A stretch of DNA of 43,118 nucleotides from Coriobacteriaceae bacterium AF08-21 (GTDB lineage: Bacteria > Actinomycetota > Coriobacteriia > Coriobacteriales > Coriobacteriaceae). The position numbers and the translations under genes were made by a program. Of the stretch, positions 32,608 to 40,706 are shown one piece after another. A model generated the notes under the pieces. That model ran no database searches. It saw nothing but the letters and a program-made list of their open reading frames with translations, and was not told the origin of the DNA. Each line of letters starts with the position of its first letter. Positions within the stretch are counted from its first letter, which is position 1. Location: assembly GCA_027687465.1 (NCBI GenBank), contig JAQCQR010000020.1:1-43118 (forward strand), read 5' to 3'.

Positions 32608-33639
32608 ATGCCGGACAACGGATTGATTCAAAAGAGAGACGCGCACGAGATGGCTCATGGGCGTCCTGTCCAGATAACCGAGCACACGACGGTAACCGAG
32701 CTGCAGCCCAGCCTGTCCGATGTCGTGTGCGCAAACAAAAAGCTGCAGATTGGCTTTATCGTTGCGCTCGTGGTGCTGGCGTTGCTGTCGGGATTTGTCG
32801 CACGCCCACATTTTGCCGATACCAAGACTTGGGACTCCACCATCGAGGTCATCGACCAAAAGAAAGGCAACGTACTGGCGCTCACGACCTCGTGCGTGGC
32901 GCTGTCTGCGGGCATTACCGCGCTGCCTGGAGATACGGGAACGCCGGTTGCCGAGCAGCTCGCACAGCTTTCGGGTAACCTGGGCATCGTGCTTGCCGTG
33001 CTCTACCTCGAGAAATACCTGCTGACCATTTTGTGGTCGGTTGGCCTGGGCATCCTGATCCCGTTTGCGCTGGTGCTCTTTGCGGTGTCGCTCGGCATTC
33101 ACGGGCGCTGGAGCACGAGCGCCGTCCTGCGCCGCGTGGCGACGCGCGTGCTGGTGGTCGCCATGATCGGAATGGCCTTGGTGCCTGCAAGCGTATGGGT
33201 GTCGCAGAAGGTCGATGAAACGTATCGCGTAAGTATTGAGCAAGCTGAGCAAAAGGCGGCGGACGCTGCGGACACGGTCGGCACCAAGGACAAGTCAGCC
33301 GAGACCAGCTCAAAATCGAGCAAGAAAAAGTCCGAGGCCACGGAGTCCAAAAACGTACTCGAGCAGTTGACTGACGGGGCCTCGAGCCTGGTCACATCGG
33401 TGACCAGCGGCGCCAAGCAGATGACCGACGAGATCGTGCGGCAGGTGACCGATCTGATCGAAGGCGTCATCGTGATGATCGTGACCTCGTGTGTGATTCC
33501 TCTACTGGTGCTCGTGGCGTTCCTGTGGCTAGGACACGTGCTGCTGGGGATTGATATTTCCGGTCCCGCGAACTATCTGACGGGTCGTTTCTTGGGCGCT
33601 CCGTCCAAACATGCCAAGAAGAGCGGGCAGTCTGAGTAG
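32608..33639 (+). CDS. Membrane protein of unknown function in the lac locus
   Basis: A 343-aa protein with hydrophobic segments at about 47-66, 120-142, 146-165 and 183-201, a long charged Ser/Lys-rich hydrophilic stretch (about 215-255), then an amphipathic region and a final helix near 290-315. The pattern suggests a multi-pass membrane protein with an extracellular loop containing several Thr/Ser and an internal coiled region. I recognise no family. AGGAGG with a 7-base gap precedes ATG 32608. It lies between lacF and lacAB with terminators on both sides, so its presence here may be accidental. Confidence 0.75.
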   Translation: MPDNGLIQKRDAHEMAHGRPVQITEHTTVTELQPSLSDVVCANKKLQIGFIVALVVLALLSGFVARPHFADTKTWDSTIEVIDQKKGNVLALTTSCVALSAGITALPGDTGTPVAEQLAQLSGNLGIVLAVLYLEKYLLTILWSVGLGILIPFALVLFAVSLGIHGRWSTSAVLRRVATRVLVVAMIGMALVPASVWVSQKVDETYRVSIEQAEQKAADAADTVGTKDKSAETSSKSSKKKSEATESKNVLEQLTDGASSLVTSVTSGAKQMTDEIVRQVTDLIEGVIVMIVTSCVIPLLVLVAFLWLGHVLLGIDISGPANYLTGRFLGAPSKHAKKSGQSE

Positions 33640-33673
33640 CTAAAACAGCTGTATATACCGGGGAATACCGCCG

Positions 33674-33710
33674 AAGGGCGGCCGAGACACGTTCTCGGCC
33701 GCCCTTTTGT
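33674..33710 (+). terminator. Intrinsic terminator after the membrane protein gene
   Basis: GGGCGGCCGAGA (33676-33687) pairs with TCTCGGCCGCCC (33693-33704), followed by TTTTGTTT. Confidence 0.88.
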
Positions 33711-33764
33711 TTGCTGAACACATGGTCGCTACGTCCGCGCCAGACCCAAACGGTCAGCAATCAT

Positions 33765-33852
33765 CTGTGAATGGTATTTGTTCAAAAAAGAACAAAGATA
33801 AACAAATAATGGTTGCAGTTGATGTTCGAATGTGTTCAAATAAACATGAACA
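33765..33852 (+). promoter_or_regulatory. Operator-rich promoter region of lacAB
   Basis: CTGTGAATGGTATTTG at 33765 resembles CCGTGAACGGTATTG at 40542 (the shared catabolite-like word). A perfect palindrome TTTGTTC-N6-GAACAAA spans 33777-33796. A second, GTTC-N10-GAAC, lies at 33834-33851. The TTTGTTC palindrome recalls AT-rich DeoR/LacR operators, but this is inference. Confidence 0.5.
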
Positions 33853-33946
33853 GTGAAGAACCGCACATTCAGATGCCCGGACCTGAACGCGATTCAACAC
33901 TTCCAAACAGAAACTACGCACCTGCGTATCTCTCAAGGAGGATGTC

Positions 33947-34375
33947 ATGAGGGTTGTAATCGCTTCCGATGCCGACGGTATGTCGATGAAGGAGTCCATC
34001 AAGGAGATGCTCATCGCCGACGGTCACGAGGTCGTCGACTATTCCGAGACCCCTGCCGCGGACTTTGTCGATTCCGCGACCGCCGTTGCCAAGGACCTGC
34101 TGGAGCACAAGGATTCCCAGGGCTTCGCATTCGATAAGTACGGCGTCGGCTCCTATATGGCCGCCGTCAAGATCAAGGGCATGGTCGTCGCCAACATTTC
34201 CGACGAGCGTTCCGCTTACATGACCCGCGAGCACAACGGTTCGCGCATGGTCACCATGGGCCCGGGCGTTGTGGGCACCGAGGTCGCCAAGAAGATCGCC
34301 CGCGAGTTCCTGCGCGCCCAGTACGCCGGCGGCCGTCACCAGATCCGTGTCGACATGCTCAACAAGATGGCCTAA
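33947..34375 (+). CDS. lacA: Galactose-6-phosphate isomerase subunit LacA
   Basis: With LacB converts galactose-6-phosphate to tagatose-6-phosphate. The 142-aa protein of the RpiB/LacA/LacB fold starts MRVVIASDADGMSMKESI and has the LacA-specific pattern: the active-site Cys loop of LacB is replaced by FAFDKYGVGSYMAAVK, followed by NISDERSAYMTREHNGSRMVTMGPGVVG. AAGGAGG precedes ATG 33947. lacB starts 63 bases after its stop. Confidence 0.9.
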   Translation: MRVVIASDADGMSMKESIKEMLIADGHEVVDYSETPAADFVDSATAVAKDLLEHKDSQGFAFDKYGVGSYMAAVKIKGMVVANISDERSAYMTREHNGSRMVTMGPGVVGTEVAKKIAREFLRAQYAGGRHQIRVDMLNKMA

Positions 34376-34438
34376 CGAGAGCCACCGAGAACTCGAACTT
34401 CTACCTCAACTTGTGAATTCAGACGAAAGGACGTTCTG

Positions 34439-34963
34439 ATGAAGAAGACCATCGCAATCGGTTGCGACCATATCGTTACGGACGAGAAGATCTATCTGGC
34501 CGACCGCCTGGAGCAGGCTGGCTACAAGGTGCTCGACTGCGGCACCTACAGCCACACCCGTACGCACTACCCCATCTACGGTAAGGCCGTGGGCGAGGCT
34601 GTTGCCAGTGGCAAGGCCGACTTTGGCGTGGCCCTGTGCGGCACCGGCATTGGCATCACCAACGCCGTCAACAAGGTCCCCGGCGCTCGCTGCGCCCTGG
34701 TTCGCGACATGACCTCTGCCCTGTATGCCCGTCGCGAGCTCAACGCCAACATCGTGGGCTTTGGCGGCAAGATCACCGGCGAGTTCCTGATGGCCGACAT
34801 CATGCTTGCCTTCCTGGAGGAGCCCTACGAGAAGACTCCCGAGCACGACGCCCTGATCGCCAAGATCGACGCCTGCAACAAGGCCGACGCCGAGGCTCAG
34901 GCCGACCCGCACTTCTTTGACGAGTTCCTCGAGAAGTGGGACCGCGGCGAGTATCACGACTAG
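34439..34963 (+). CDS. lacB: Galactose-6-phosphate isomerase subunit LacB
   Basis: Catalytic partner of LacA. The 174-aa protein starts [18 protein letters not shown] and keeps the catalytic Cys in [28 protein letters not shown], as in RpiB/LacB. The C-terminal extension [18 protein letters not shown] is the LacB signature that separates it from RpiB. GAAAGGACG precedes ATG 34439. Followed by a structured intergenic element, then lacX-lacC copy 2. Confidence 0.92.
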   Translation: MKKTIAIGCDHIVTDEKIYLADRLEQAGYKVLDCGTYSHTRTHYPIYGKAVGEAVASGKADFGVALCGTGIGITNAVNKVPGARCALVRDMTSALYARRELNANIVGFGGKITGEFLMADIMLAFLEEPYEKTPEHDALIAKIDACNKADAEAQADPHFFDEFLEKWDRGEYHD

Positions 34964-34965
34964 TG

Positions 34966-35122
34966 GGGTTACGCGGTTTTGCCAAACCGCGTAACGGGTC
35001 GACGCTGCGCGGCGCTCAGGCACCCCATCTCGCCGCTTAAACCGTCGCTCGCGTACATGAAGTACGCGTCGCTCCTCTTTCGCGGCGACCTGGGGCACCT
35101 GATCGCCGCTCGCTGACGTTGG
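34966..35122 (+). repeat. Structured intergenic element, copy 1 (possible RNA)
   Basis: A perfect 12-bp hairpin GTTACGCGGTTT/AAACCGCGTAAC (34968-34995, loop TGCC) is followed by GTCGACGCTGC. A second long stem (TCAGG-CACCCCA with TGGGG-CACCTGA, and GCGGCGA with CGCCGC) encloses a central part that ends CCTCTTTC, and CGCTGACG closes the element. The same order of parts occurs at 37213-37363, with different stem sequences. From 35123 to 35342 I see no supported feature. Confidence 0.6.
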
Positions 35123-35342
35123 GGACACCTGTGGGGTTTGTCCTTGTTGTTGCGAAGCTTTCTGGTACAGCTAGCTGCTCCGATAACACGTTTGCTTGCT
35201 TGGCTTGAGTGCTTCGCTCTTGGCGGTCCCCGGCATTCTGCAGCTTTTCAATTGACGGCTCGCGTTTCTGTGAGGGGGCGCGGGCCGGTTTTCTATCAGC
35301 CCTATTGACTTGGCGGGCTGTCGTAAGAAAGGGAAGGCTCCT

Positions 35343-36224
35343 ATGGAGTTTGTTCTTGATAACGGTTCTATCCGCGTAGCACTGAGCACGGCGGGCGGGT
35401 CGTTCACTTCTATTACGGCCAACGGCCGTGAGTACCTGTGGCAGGGTGATCCGGCGGTCTGGTCGGGCCAGGCACCTATTTGCTTTCCGATCTGCGGCGG
35501 TCTTCGTGACGGTCGAGCAATGACCATGGGCGGCCGCGAGGTCAAGCTTGCCCGCCACGGCTTTGCGCGCAAACAGGAGTGGAAGCTCGAGGAGCAGGGC
35601 GACAACATGGTTGCGCTGAGCCTCAGCTCTGCCGACCATGCCGAGTTGCTCGAGCAGTACCCGTATCCGTTTAAGATCGTTGCGCGCTACACGATCGATT
35701 CGGAAAAGGTGGCCGTGTCGTACGAGGTGACCAATGAGGGCACCGAGGATATGCCGTTCTTTGTGGGCGGTCACCCCGGCTTTAAGTGCCCACTCGATGA
35801 GGACGAGTCCTACGACGATTACGAGCTTCGTTTTGATCAGCGTGAGGCCGCCGAGCTCTGTACTGCCGTTCCCTCGACAGGCCTGATTGATGTTGAGCAT
35901 CGCAGCAAGAACCCTATGATCGACCAGAGCCTGCCGCTGACCCACGAACTCTTCGACTTCGCGGAGACTATCTTTGACGTGCTCGAGAGCCGCGTGGTTA
36001 CGCTGACCAAGAAAACCGAGGACAAGGGCGTGCGCCTGACGTTCCCCGATATGCCGTACCTGATTGTGTGGAGCAAGCCCGAGGGCGACTTTGTGGCCGT
36101 GGAACCGTGGGGTGGTCTGTCCACCTGCTCCGACGAGGACGATATTCTGGAGCACAAGCGTGGCTGCCTGGTGGCTAAGCCGGGGGAGACCGTTACCCGC
36201 GGCTTTGAGATCGAGATCCTTTAA
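35343..36224 (+). CDS. lacX: LacX-type aldose 1-epimerase family protein, copy 2
   Basis: A 293-aa paralogue of the protein at 16376, the same length and without visible gaps. It has GGSFTSITANGREYLWQGDP, APICFPICGGLRD, HGFARKQEWKL and GGHPGFKCPL. Differences are scattered conservative changes, so both look functional. GAAGG lies shortly before ATG 35343; an upstream in-frame start at 35310 lacks support. It precedes lacC copy 2 by 53 bases, as in copy 1, and follows lacAB, which gives a complete Gal6P to tagatose-bisphosphate module. Confidence 0.83.
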   Translation: MEFVLDNGSIRVALSTAGGSFTSITANGREYLWQGDPAVWSGQAPICFPICGGLRDGRAMTMGGREVKLARHGFARKQEWKLEEQGDNMVALSLSSADHAELLEQYPYPFKIVARYTIDSEKVAVSYEVTNEGTEDMPFFVGGHPGFKCPLDEDESYDDYELRFDQREAAELCTAVPSTGLIDVEHRSKNPMIDQSLPLTHELFDFAETIFDVLESRVVTLTKKTEDKGVRLTFPDMPYLIVWSKPEGDFVAVEPWGGLSTCSDEDDILEHKRGCLVAKPGETVTRGFEIEIL

Positions 36225-36277
36225 CGAGCTATCGTATGTTTGGGGCGGGTCATGCCGCCCCGGAACAGGAGTTCAAC

Positions 36278-37213
36278 ATGATTCTGACCGTTACCATGAA
36301 CCCGTCGATTGATACGCGCTATCAGCTCGACAAGCTGATCATTGACGATGTCAACCGCGTCACGCCCGAAAAGACCGCTGGCGGCAAGGGCCTCAACGTG
36401 AGCCGTGTGCTGCTGCAGTTGGGCGACGATGTGCTCGCGACCGGTCTGCTCGGCGGCCACATGGGCGCCTATATGGCCGAGCTTATGGATGCCGACGGCG
36501 TCAAGAACGACTTTGTACCCATCGCCGGTGAGACGCGCATTTGCCTGAATATTCTGCACGAGGGTAATCAGACCGAGCTGCTGGAGAGCGGCCCGCAGAT
36601 CGCCTCAGCCGAGCTCGAGGCCTTTACGGCCAAGTTCGCCGAGCTTGCAGCGAAGGCGGACGTTGTGACGCTTTCGGGCTCGCTGCCGCGTGGCGTCGAT
36701 GCTGGATACTATGCCGAGCTCGTCAAGATCGCCGAGGAGGCGGGCGCCAAGGTACTGCTCGACACCTCGGGTGCATCGCTGGAGGCCGCGCTGGAGTCCG
36801 ACGCTAAGCCTGAGCTCGTAAAGCCCAACCTGACCGAGATTAACGGCCTGCTGGGTACGTCCTTTACGACCGATGATGTCGATGCCCTGCGCGAGGCGCT
36901 TGCCGCCGATGGCCGCTTTGCCGGTATTCCCTGGGTTGTCGTTTCGATGGGCGCTGCCGGTTCGGTGGGCTTCCATGAGGGCCGCGCGTTCCGCGCCAAG
37001 ACGCCCGCGATTGCGGCTGTGAACGCGACGGGTTCCGGCGACTCGACCATCGCCGGCTTTGCACATGCCATTGCTGCTGGTGCCGACGATGTCACGGTGC
37101 TCAAGACCGCCAATACCTGCGGCAAACTCAACGCCATGGATCCCAAGACCGGCCACCTGGTCATGGATCGCTGGGACGAGATCTACAGCAACGTTGTCGT
37201 GACTGAACTGTAG
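36278..37213 (+). CDS. lacC: Tagatose-6-phosphate kinase, copy 2
   Basis: A 311-aa PfkB-family kinase, very similar to the copy at 17317: MILTVTMNPSIDTRYQLDKL, TAGGKGLNVSRVLLQLG, SGSLPRGVDAGYY, KPNLTEINGLLG and NATGSGDSTIAGF with the catalytic Asp. In this place it takes tagatose-6-phosphate made by LacAB. ACAGGAG precedes ATG 36278. No lacD aldolase follows; the structured element at 37213 starts at the stop codon. Confidence 0.87.
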   Translation: MILTVTMNPSIDTRYQLDKLIIDDVNRVTPEKTAGGKGLNVSRVLLQLGDDVLATGLLGGHMGAYMAELMDADGVKNDFVPIAGETRICLNILHEGNQTELLESGPQIASAELEAFTAKFAELAAKADVVTLSGSLPRGVDAGYYAELVKIAEEAGAKVLLDTSGASLEAALESDAKPELVKPNLTEINGLLGTSFTTDDVDALREALAADGRFAGIPWVVVSMGAAGSVGFHEGRAFRAKTPAIAAVNATGSGDSTIAGFAHAIAAGADDVTVLKTANTCGKLNAMDPKTGHLVMDRWDEIYSNVVVTEL

Positions 37214-37363
37214 GGTTACGGCGTTTTACCAAACGCCGTAACGGCTCGACGCTGCAAACGCCCCTAAGCGGCAATCTGACGTTCAATCGTCGGGGATGAC
37301 CAGAAGGTCAATGCCCTCCTCTTTCACGTCACCTTGCTCGCTTAGGGGCGTTTTCGCTGACAA
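37213..37363 (+). repeat. Structured intergenic element, copy 2 (possible RNA)
   Basis: A perfect 12-bp hairpin GTTACGGCGTTT/AAACGCCGTAAC (37215-37242, loop TACC), then CTCGACGCTGC, then a 15-bp stem AAACGCCCCTAAGCG/CGCTTAGGGGCGTTT (37256-37270 with 37339-37353) whose inner part ends CCTCTTTC, closed by CGCTGACA. Compared with 34966, two base pairs in the first stem are swapped on both arms (CG to GC), so pairing is kept. Confidence 0.6.
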
Positions 37364-37396
37364 TGCCAAGACATCGGCGTTGCCTTGGTCGCAAGT

Positions 37397-37450
37397 AGTC
37401 ATTGGGGGCGTTCTTGTTTGACTAGTCATTTAAGAACGTCCCCAATGACT
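37397..37450. repeat. REP-like palindrome, complete copy
   Basis: AGTCATTGGGGGCGTTCTT (37397-37415) is inverted at 37432-37450 with one mismatch; the loop contains GACTAGTC. It shares its arm with the element at 32475 and, more loosely, with 22790. Confidence 0.7.
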
Positions 37451-37457
37451 AGCCAAT

Positions 37458-37499
37458 AAAACGGCGCCCGCCGGCGATGTTGCCGGCGGGCGCCGTTTT
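37458..37499. terminator. Bidirectional terminator between lacC copy 2 and galT
   Basis: An 18-bp perfect stem (37458-37475 with 37482-37499), loop GATGTT. Arms begin AAAA and end TTTT, so it can stop transcription from both sides. galT ends 45 bases further on. Confidence 0.9.
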
Positions 37500-37543
37500 A
37501 TTGAAGACGAAGTGATCCGTTTTCCTTCGTCCGAAAGGGATCA

Positions 37544-39163
37544 TTACAGCGAGTCGATAAAGCGCTGCTGGGCGGCGCGGCCGGCTTCGTCCCACTTAAA
37601 GACGCCGGCGTTGTCGAGCACGTGGCTAAACACCACGCCGACCTCCTCATGCAGGATGTCGATGGCGTTATCCGCCGTAAGCTCGTCGGCCCGGCGGGCA
37701 TAGACATCCTCAGCCCATGCGGCGTGGCTGCGGCAAAGATCATCGCCCTCGAGCGCACCGGCAAGGTCGTAGCTGGCATCGACCTTGGCTGCCAGCAGAT
37801 GCTCACGGACAGCGCCAAGCTCGGGAACTAGGCGCGGCGGCAGAATGGCCAGGCCCATGACCTCGATCAGGCCGATGTTCTCCTTTTTAATATGGTGGTA
37901 CTCGGCATGCGGGTGGAACACGCCCAGCGGATGCTCGTCGGTCGTGATGTTGCAACGAAGCGCCAGGTAGGCCTCGTAGATCTCGCCGCCGGCATTGCCG
38001 CGGGAGTCGACGCGGCGGATGACGGGCGTCACGGTGTTGTGCGCCACGCCATCGGCTGTGCGCGCGATGACGCCCACCGACTCATCGGTCCACTCGCGCC
38101 AGGCGAGGATAATCTTCTCGGCAGCGTCGAGCAACTGGGCGCGGTCGTGCGAGCGCAGGCGCAGCACCGAGAGCGGCCACTGCAGCACAGTACCGCTGAC
38201 CTGGTCAAAACCGGGCACGCTAAACTGCGAGACCTCGGCTGCGTGCATCATGGGGAACTCGTGCGCGCCGCCCTGGAAGTGGTCGTGCGACAGAATTGAG
38301 CCGCCCACGATGGGCAGGTCGGCGTTAGAGCCGATGAAGTAATGCGGGAACAGGTCCACAAAGTCGAGCAGGCAGGTCAGGCCCTTGCGGTCGACGTGCA
38401 TCGGAAGATGCTCGGAGCTCATGGCAATGCAGTGCTCGTTAAAGTAGGCGTACGGGCTGTACTGGAAGCCCCAGCGCTCGCCGTTGAGCTGGATGGGAAT
38501 AACGCGTAGGTTCTGACGGGCGGGGTGAGCGCCACCGTCGGCTGCGGCGGAGCGTCCGGGATAGCCCTCGTTTTCGATGCAGAGCTGGCAGGCGGGATAC
38601 TTCTCGCCCGTGTTCTTTGCGGCGCCGGCCGCGGCAATGTCGCGCGGGTCCTTCTCAGGCTTTGACAGGTTGATGGTGATCTCAAGATCGCCCCAGTTGG
38701 TGGGGGTGCTCCATTTGATGTTGCGTGCGATGGCGGCGCGGCGCACATAGCCGGCATCGCAGCACAGGCCGTAGAACCAGTCGGTCGCGGCGCGGGGCTC
38801 GTTGACGCCCATACGCCCATTGAACTCTTCGTTTACAACCGAAGGCCTCGGCATGAGCGCGCCCATGATGCGCATGGCGATGCGGTCGCGCCCCGATGCC
38901 GTGTCCTCGGCAGCACCGTTGGCAACGGCGGCCTCGGCAAGCGCGGCAAGCGTGCCCTCCAGGTCAAAGTTGGGGAGTGTATCGGGATGCAAGAGCGAAA
39001 TCTTCTCGGTCTTGAGTGCCCAAGCCATGTCGAGTGCGGGGCCCGTGGCGCCGATGCACTCCAAAATGGTGTTGTATGCCCAGATGCGATCGTCCTGGCC
39101 GATCATCGATCGGTGGATAGCGTACTCGATCAGGCTCTGCGCGGCCTCGCGCACGTCAGTCAT
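37544..39163 (-). CDS. galT: Galactose-1-phosphate uridylyltransferase, class II
   Basis: Exchanges UDP between glucose and galactose-1-phosphate in the Leloir pathway. The 539-aa protein belongs to the larger Gram-positive (class II) GalT type rather than the 350-aa class I type: FYGLCCDAGYVRRAAIARNI, GGSILSHDHFQGGAHEFPMMHA, and PHAEYHHIKKENIGLIEVMGLAILPPRL. The start at 39163 overlaps the galK stop in TAATG, a translational coupling; ATG 39172 is a possible alternative. With galK it forms a minus-strand operon. No galE is in the window. Confidence 0.9.
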   Translation of the reverse strand: MTDVREAAQSLIEYAIHRSMIGQDDRIWAYNTILECIGATGPALDMAWALKTEKISLLHPDTLPNFDLEGTLAALAEAAVANGAAEDTASGRDRIAMRIMGALMPRPSVVNEEFNGRMGVNEPRAATDWFYGLCCDAGYVRRAAIARNIKWSTPTNWGDLEITINLSKPEKDPRDIAAAGAAKNTGEKYPACQLCIENEGYPGRSAAADGGAHPARQNLRVIPIQLNGERWGFQYSPYAYFNEHCIAMSSEHLPMHVDRKGLTCLLDFVDLFPHYFIGSNADLPIVGGSILSHDHFQGGAHEFPMMHAAEVSQFSVPGFDQVSGTVLQWPLSVLRLRSHDRAQLLDAAEKIILAWREWTDESVGVIARTADGVAHNTVTPVIRRVDSRGNAGGEIYEAYLALRCNITTDEHPLGVFHPHAEYHHIKKENIGLIEVMGLAILPPRLVPELGAVREHLLAAKVDASYDLAGALEGDDLCRSHAAWAEDVYARRADELTADNAIDILHEEVGVVFSHVLDNAGVFKWDEAGRAAQQRFIDSL

Positions 39164-40368
39164 TACAGCCATGCCGCGTAAGCCCCCTTGTCAGAGATAG
39201 CGTAGTGGCGGGCAGAGCCCTCGCCCAGCCAGCCGTTCATCTTGGCAATGAAGTTGTCGACCAGGTCGAGCGGCACGAAGGCCTGGATGGTGCCGCCAAA
39301 GCCGCCACCGTGAATGCGAACGGCGCCACGACCGTCGAGCACATGCTCGGCCAGCGCTAGGGCATACATGGAAGGCTGCTCAGATCCCAGCTTGGCAACA
39401 ACATTCTGCAGGTACATGGCGGAGCTGGCGCCGGACTCGCGCGTCAGGACCAGGAACTGGTCGATGTCGCCGGCGTTGAGCGCTGCCCAGCGCTTGTCGA
39501 CCAGGCCGTTCTCGTACCAGTAGTGAACGGCGCGCAGGCAGGCGCGGTCGCCCAGCTTGGCGCGCAGCTCGGGGAGCTTGGCGTCAAAATCCGCCACGTT
39601 TACCTCGCACAGGCGTGCCTTGCCAAACTCGGCAGCGACGTCTTGCATTTCGCGCGGAACGGCGGCGTAGTCATCGGTGGCTGCCACGTGGTCGGCGCCG
39701 ACCTTAACGAGCACGAGCGCATAGCCGTGATCCTCAAAGTTGAGCTCGAGCTTCTGGGTCTTAGGCTGAGCCTGATCCTCAAAGTCCATGTAGGCGAGGC
39801 CGCCCAGGCACACAGCGGCCTGATCCATCAGACCGCAGGGCTTGCCGTAGTAGTTGTTCTCGGTGCGCTGGCTCATCTGAGCGAGCGTGACGGGTTCAAT
39901 GGCGGGCGCGCCCCAGAGCGTCTCCATGGCACGGCCGTATGCGGCCTCGACGGCGGCAGAGCTGGAAAGGCCGCCGCCCGAAGGGACGGAGCAGGTAAAG
40001 GCAAAGTCGAAGCCGTGGGGCTCAACGCCAAGGGCTGCAATCTCGTGCGCCATGCCGCGCACGAGGCTCGCGGACGTGCCCTTCTCGGACTCTTGAACGT
40101 CTAGCGTGTCGAGCGCGATCTCAAACGTGGGATAGCCCTCGTCGGCGACGCGGACCTTGTTGGAGTCGGTTGCCACGGCGATGCCGTCAACGGCGACATC
40201 GAGCGAGCCGGCGATAACGCGGCCACCCTCGTGGTCGGTGTGGTTGCCGCTGATCTCGGAACGGCCGGGCGCGTGCGCGTAGAGCACCTGGCGGTCGCCG
40301 ATGGGGCCAAACTCCTCCTCGAACAGCTTGGTGAGCGTGGCGAATGTCTTTTCATCGGGGGTGGTCAT
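39163..40368 (-). CDS. galK: Galactokinase
   Basis: Phosphorylates galactose at C1 with ATP. The 401-aa GHMP kinase has the galactokinase signature GRSEISGNHTDHEGG (35-49), ATP-binding PSGGGLSSSAAVE (129-141), and a C-terminal RIHGGGFGGTIQAF. In the signature the usual Glu-His is Asn-His (GNHTDH), as in some Gram-positive galactokinases. AAAGGA precedes ATG 40368. First gene of galKT; the operators at 40414 to 40617 lie directly upstream. Confidence 0.93.
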   Translation of the reverse strand: MTTPDEKTFATLTKLFEEEFGPIGDRQVLYAHAPGRSEISGNHTDHEGGRVIAGSLDVAVDGIAVATDSNKVRVADEGYPTFEIALDTLDVQESEKGTSASLVRGMAHEIAALGVEPHGFDFAFTCSVPSGGGLSSSAAVEAAYGRAMETLWGAPAIEPVTLAQMSQRTENNYYGKPCGLMDQAAVCLGGLAYMDFEDQAQPKTQKLELNFEDHGYALVLVKVGADHVAATDDYAAVPREMQDVAAEFGKARLCEVNVADFDAKLPELRAKLGDRACLRAVHYWYENGLVDKRWAALNAGDIDQFLVLTRESGASSAMYLQNVVAKLGSEQPSMYALALAEHVLDGRGAVRIHGGGFGGTIQAFVPLDLVDNFIAKMNGWLGEGSARHYAISDKGAYAAWL

Positions 40369-40413
40369 GAGGGTCCTTTCCTTGGCGCATACTGACGAGT
40401 TTTCCGTCGTAGT

Positions 40414-40429
40414 GAGTACGTTAACAATC
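40414..40429. promoter_or_regulatory. gal operator A
   Basis: GAGTACGTTAACAATC, 46 bases upstream of galK. The core GAGTACGTTAACA is shared with 40476-40489 (reverse orientation) and 40601-40613. Confidence 0.65.
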
Positions 40430-40473
40430 TGAAGCGACGTGAACTCAGCATCTACGATGCCGCACGTTACGGG

Positions 40474-40491
40474 CTATGTTAACGTACTCAT
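40474..40491. promoter_or_regulatory. gal operator B
   Basis: CTATGTTAACGTACTCAT, the reverse complement of the same core. The distance between centres of sites A and B is about 60 bases and between B and C about 125. Confidence 0.65.
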
Positions 40492-40541
40492 AACACAACA
40501 CTTATCACTTTTTGAGAATCTGGTAATCGGTAGAAATTCAG

Positions 40542-40552
40542 CCGTGAACGGT
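40542..40552. promoter_or_regulatory. CCGTGAACGGT site in the gal control region
   Basis: Ten of 11 bases match CGGTGAACGGT at 8415 and 30645. It lies between gal operators B and C, as a second layer of control. Confidence 0.5.
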
Positions 40553-40600
40553 ATTGCCGTATGGACTTATAGAGCAGAAGAGTTGCGGATTGAAAAAGTA

Positions 40601-40617
40601 GAGTACGTTAACATGCG
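40601..40617. promoter_or_regulatory. gal operator C
   Basis: GAGTACGTTAACATGCG, about 90 bases before the regulator's GTG start, suited for autoregulation. Confidence 0.65.
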
Positions 40618-40706
40618 TCCGACGATAGCGGGCCTCGGCGCGGGGTGCATTTCTGCCCGGGCCGGCATGCACGCTATTCAGATCTCGCAAGGGTGAAGGT
40701 GATCCT

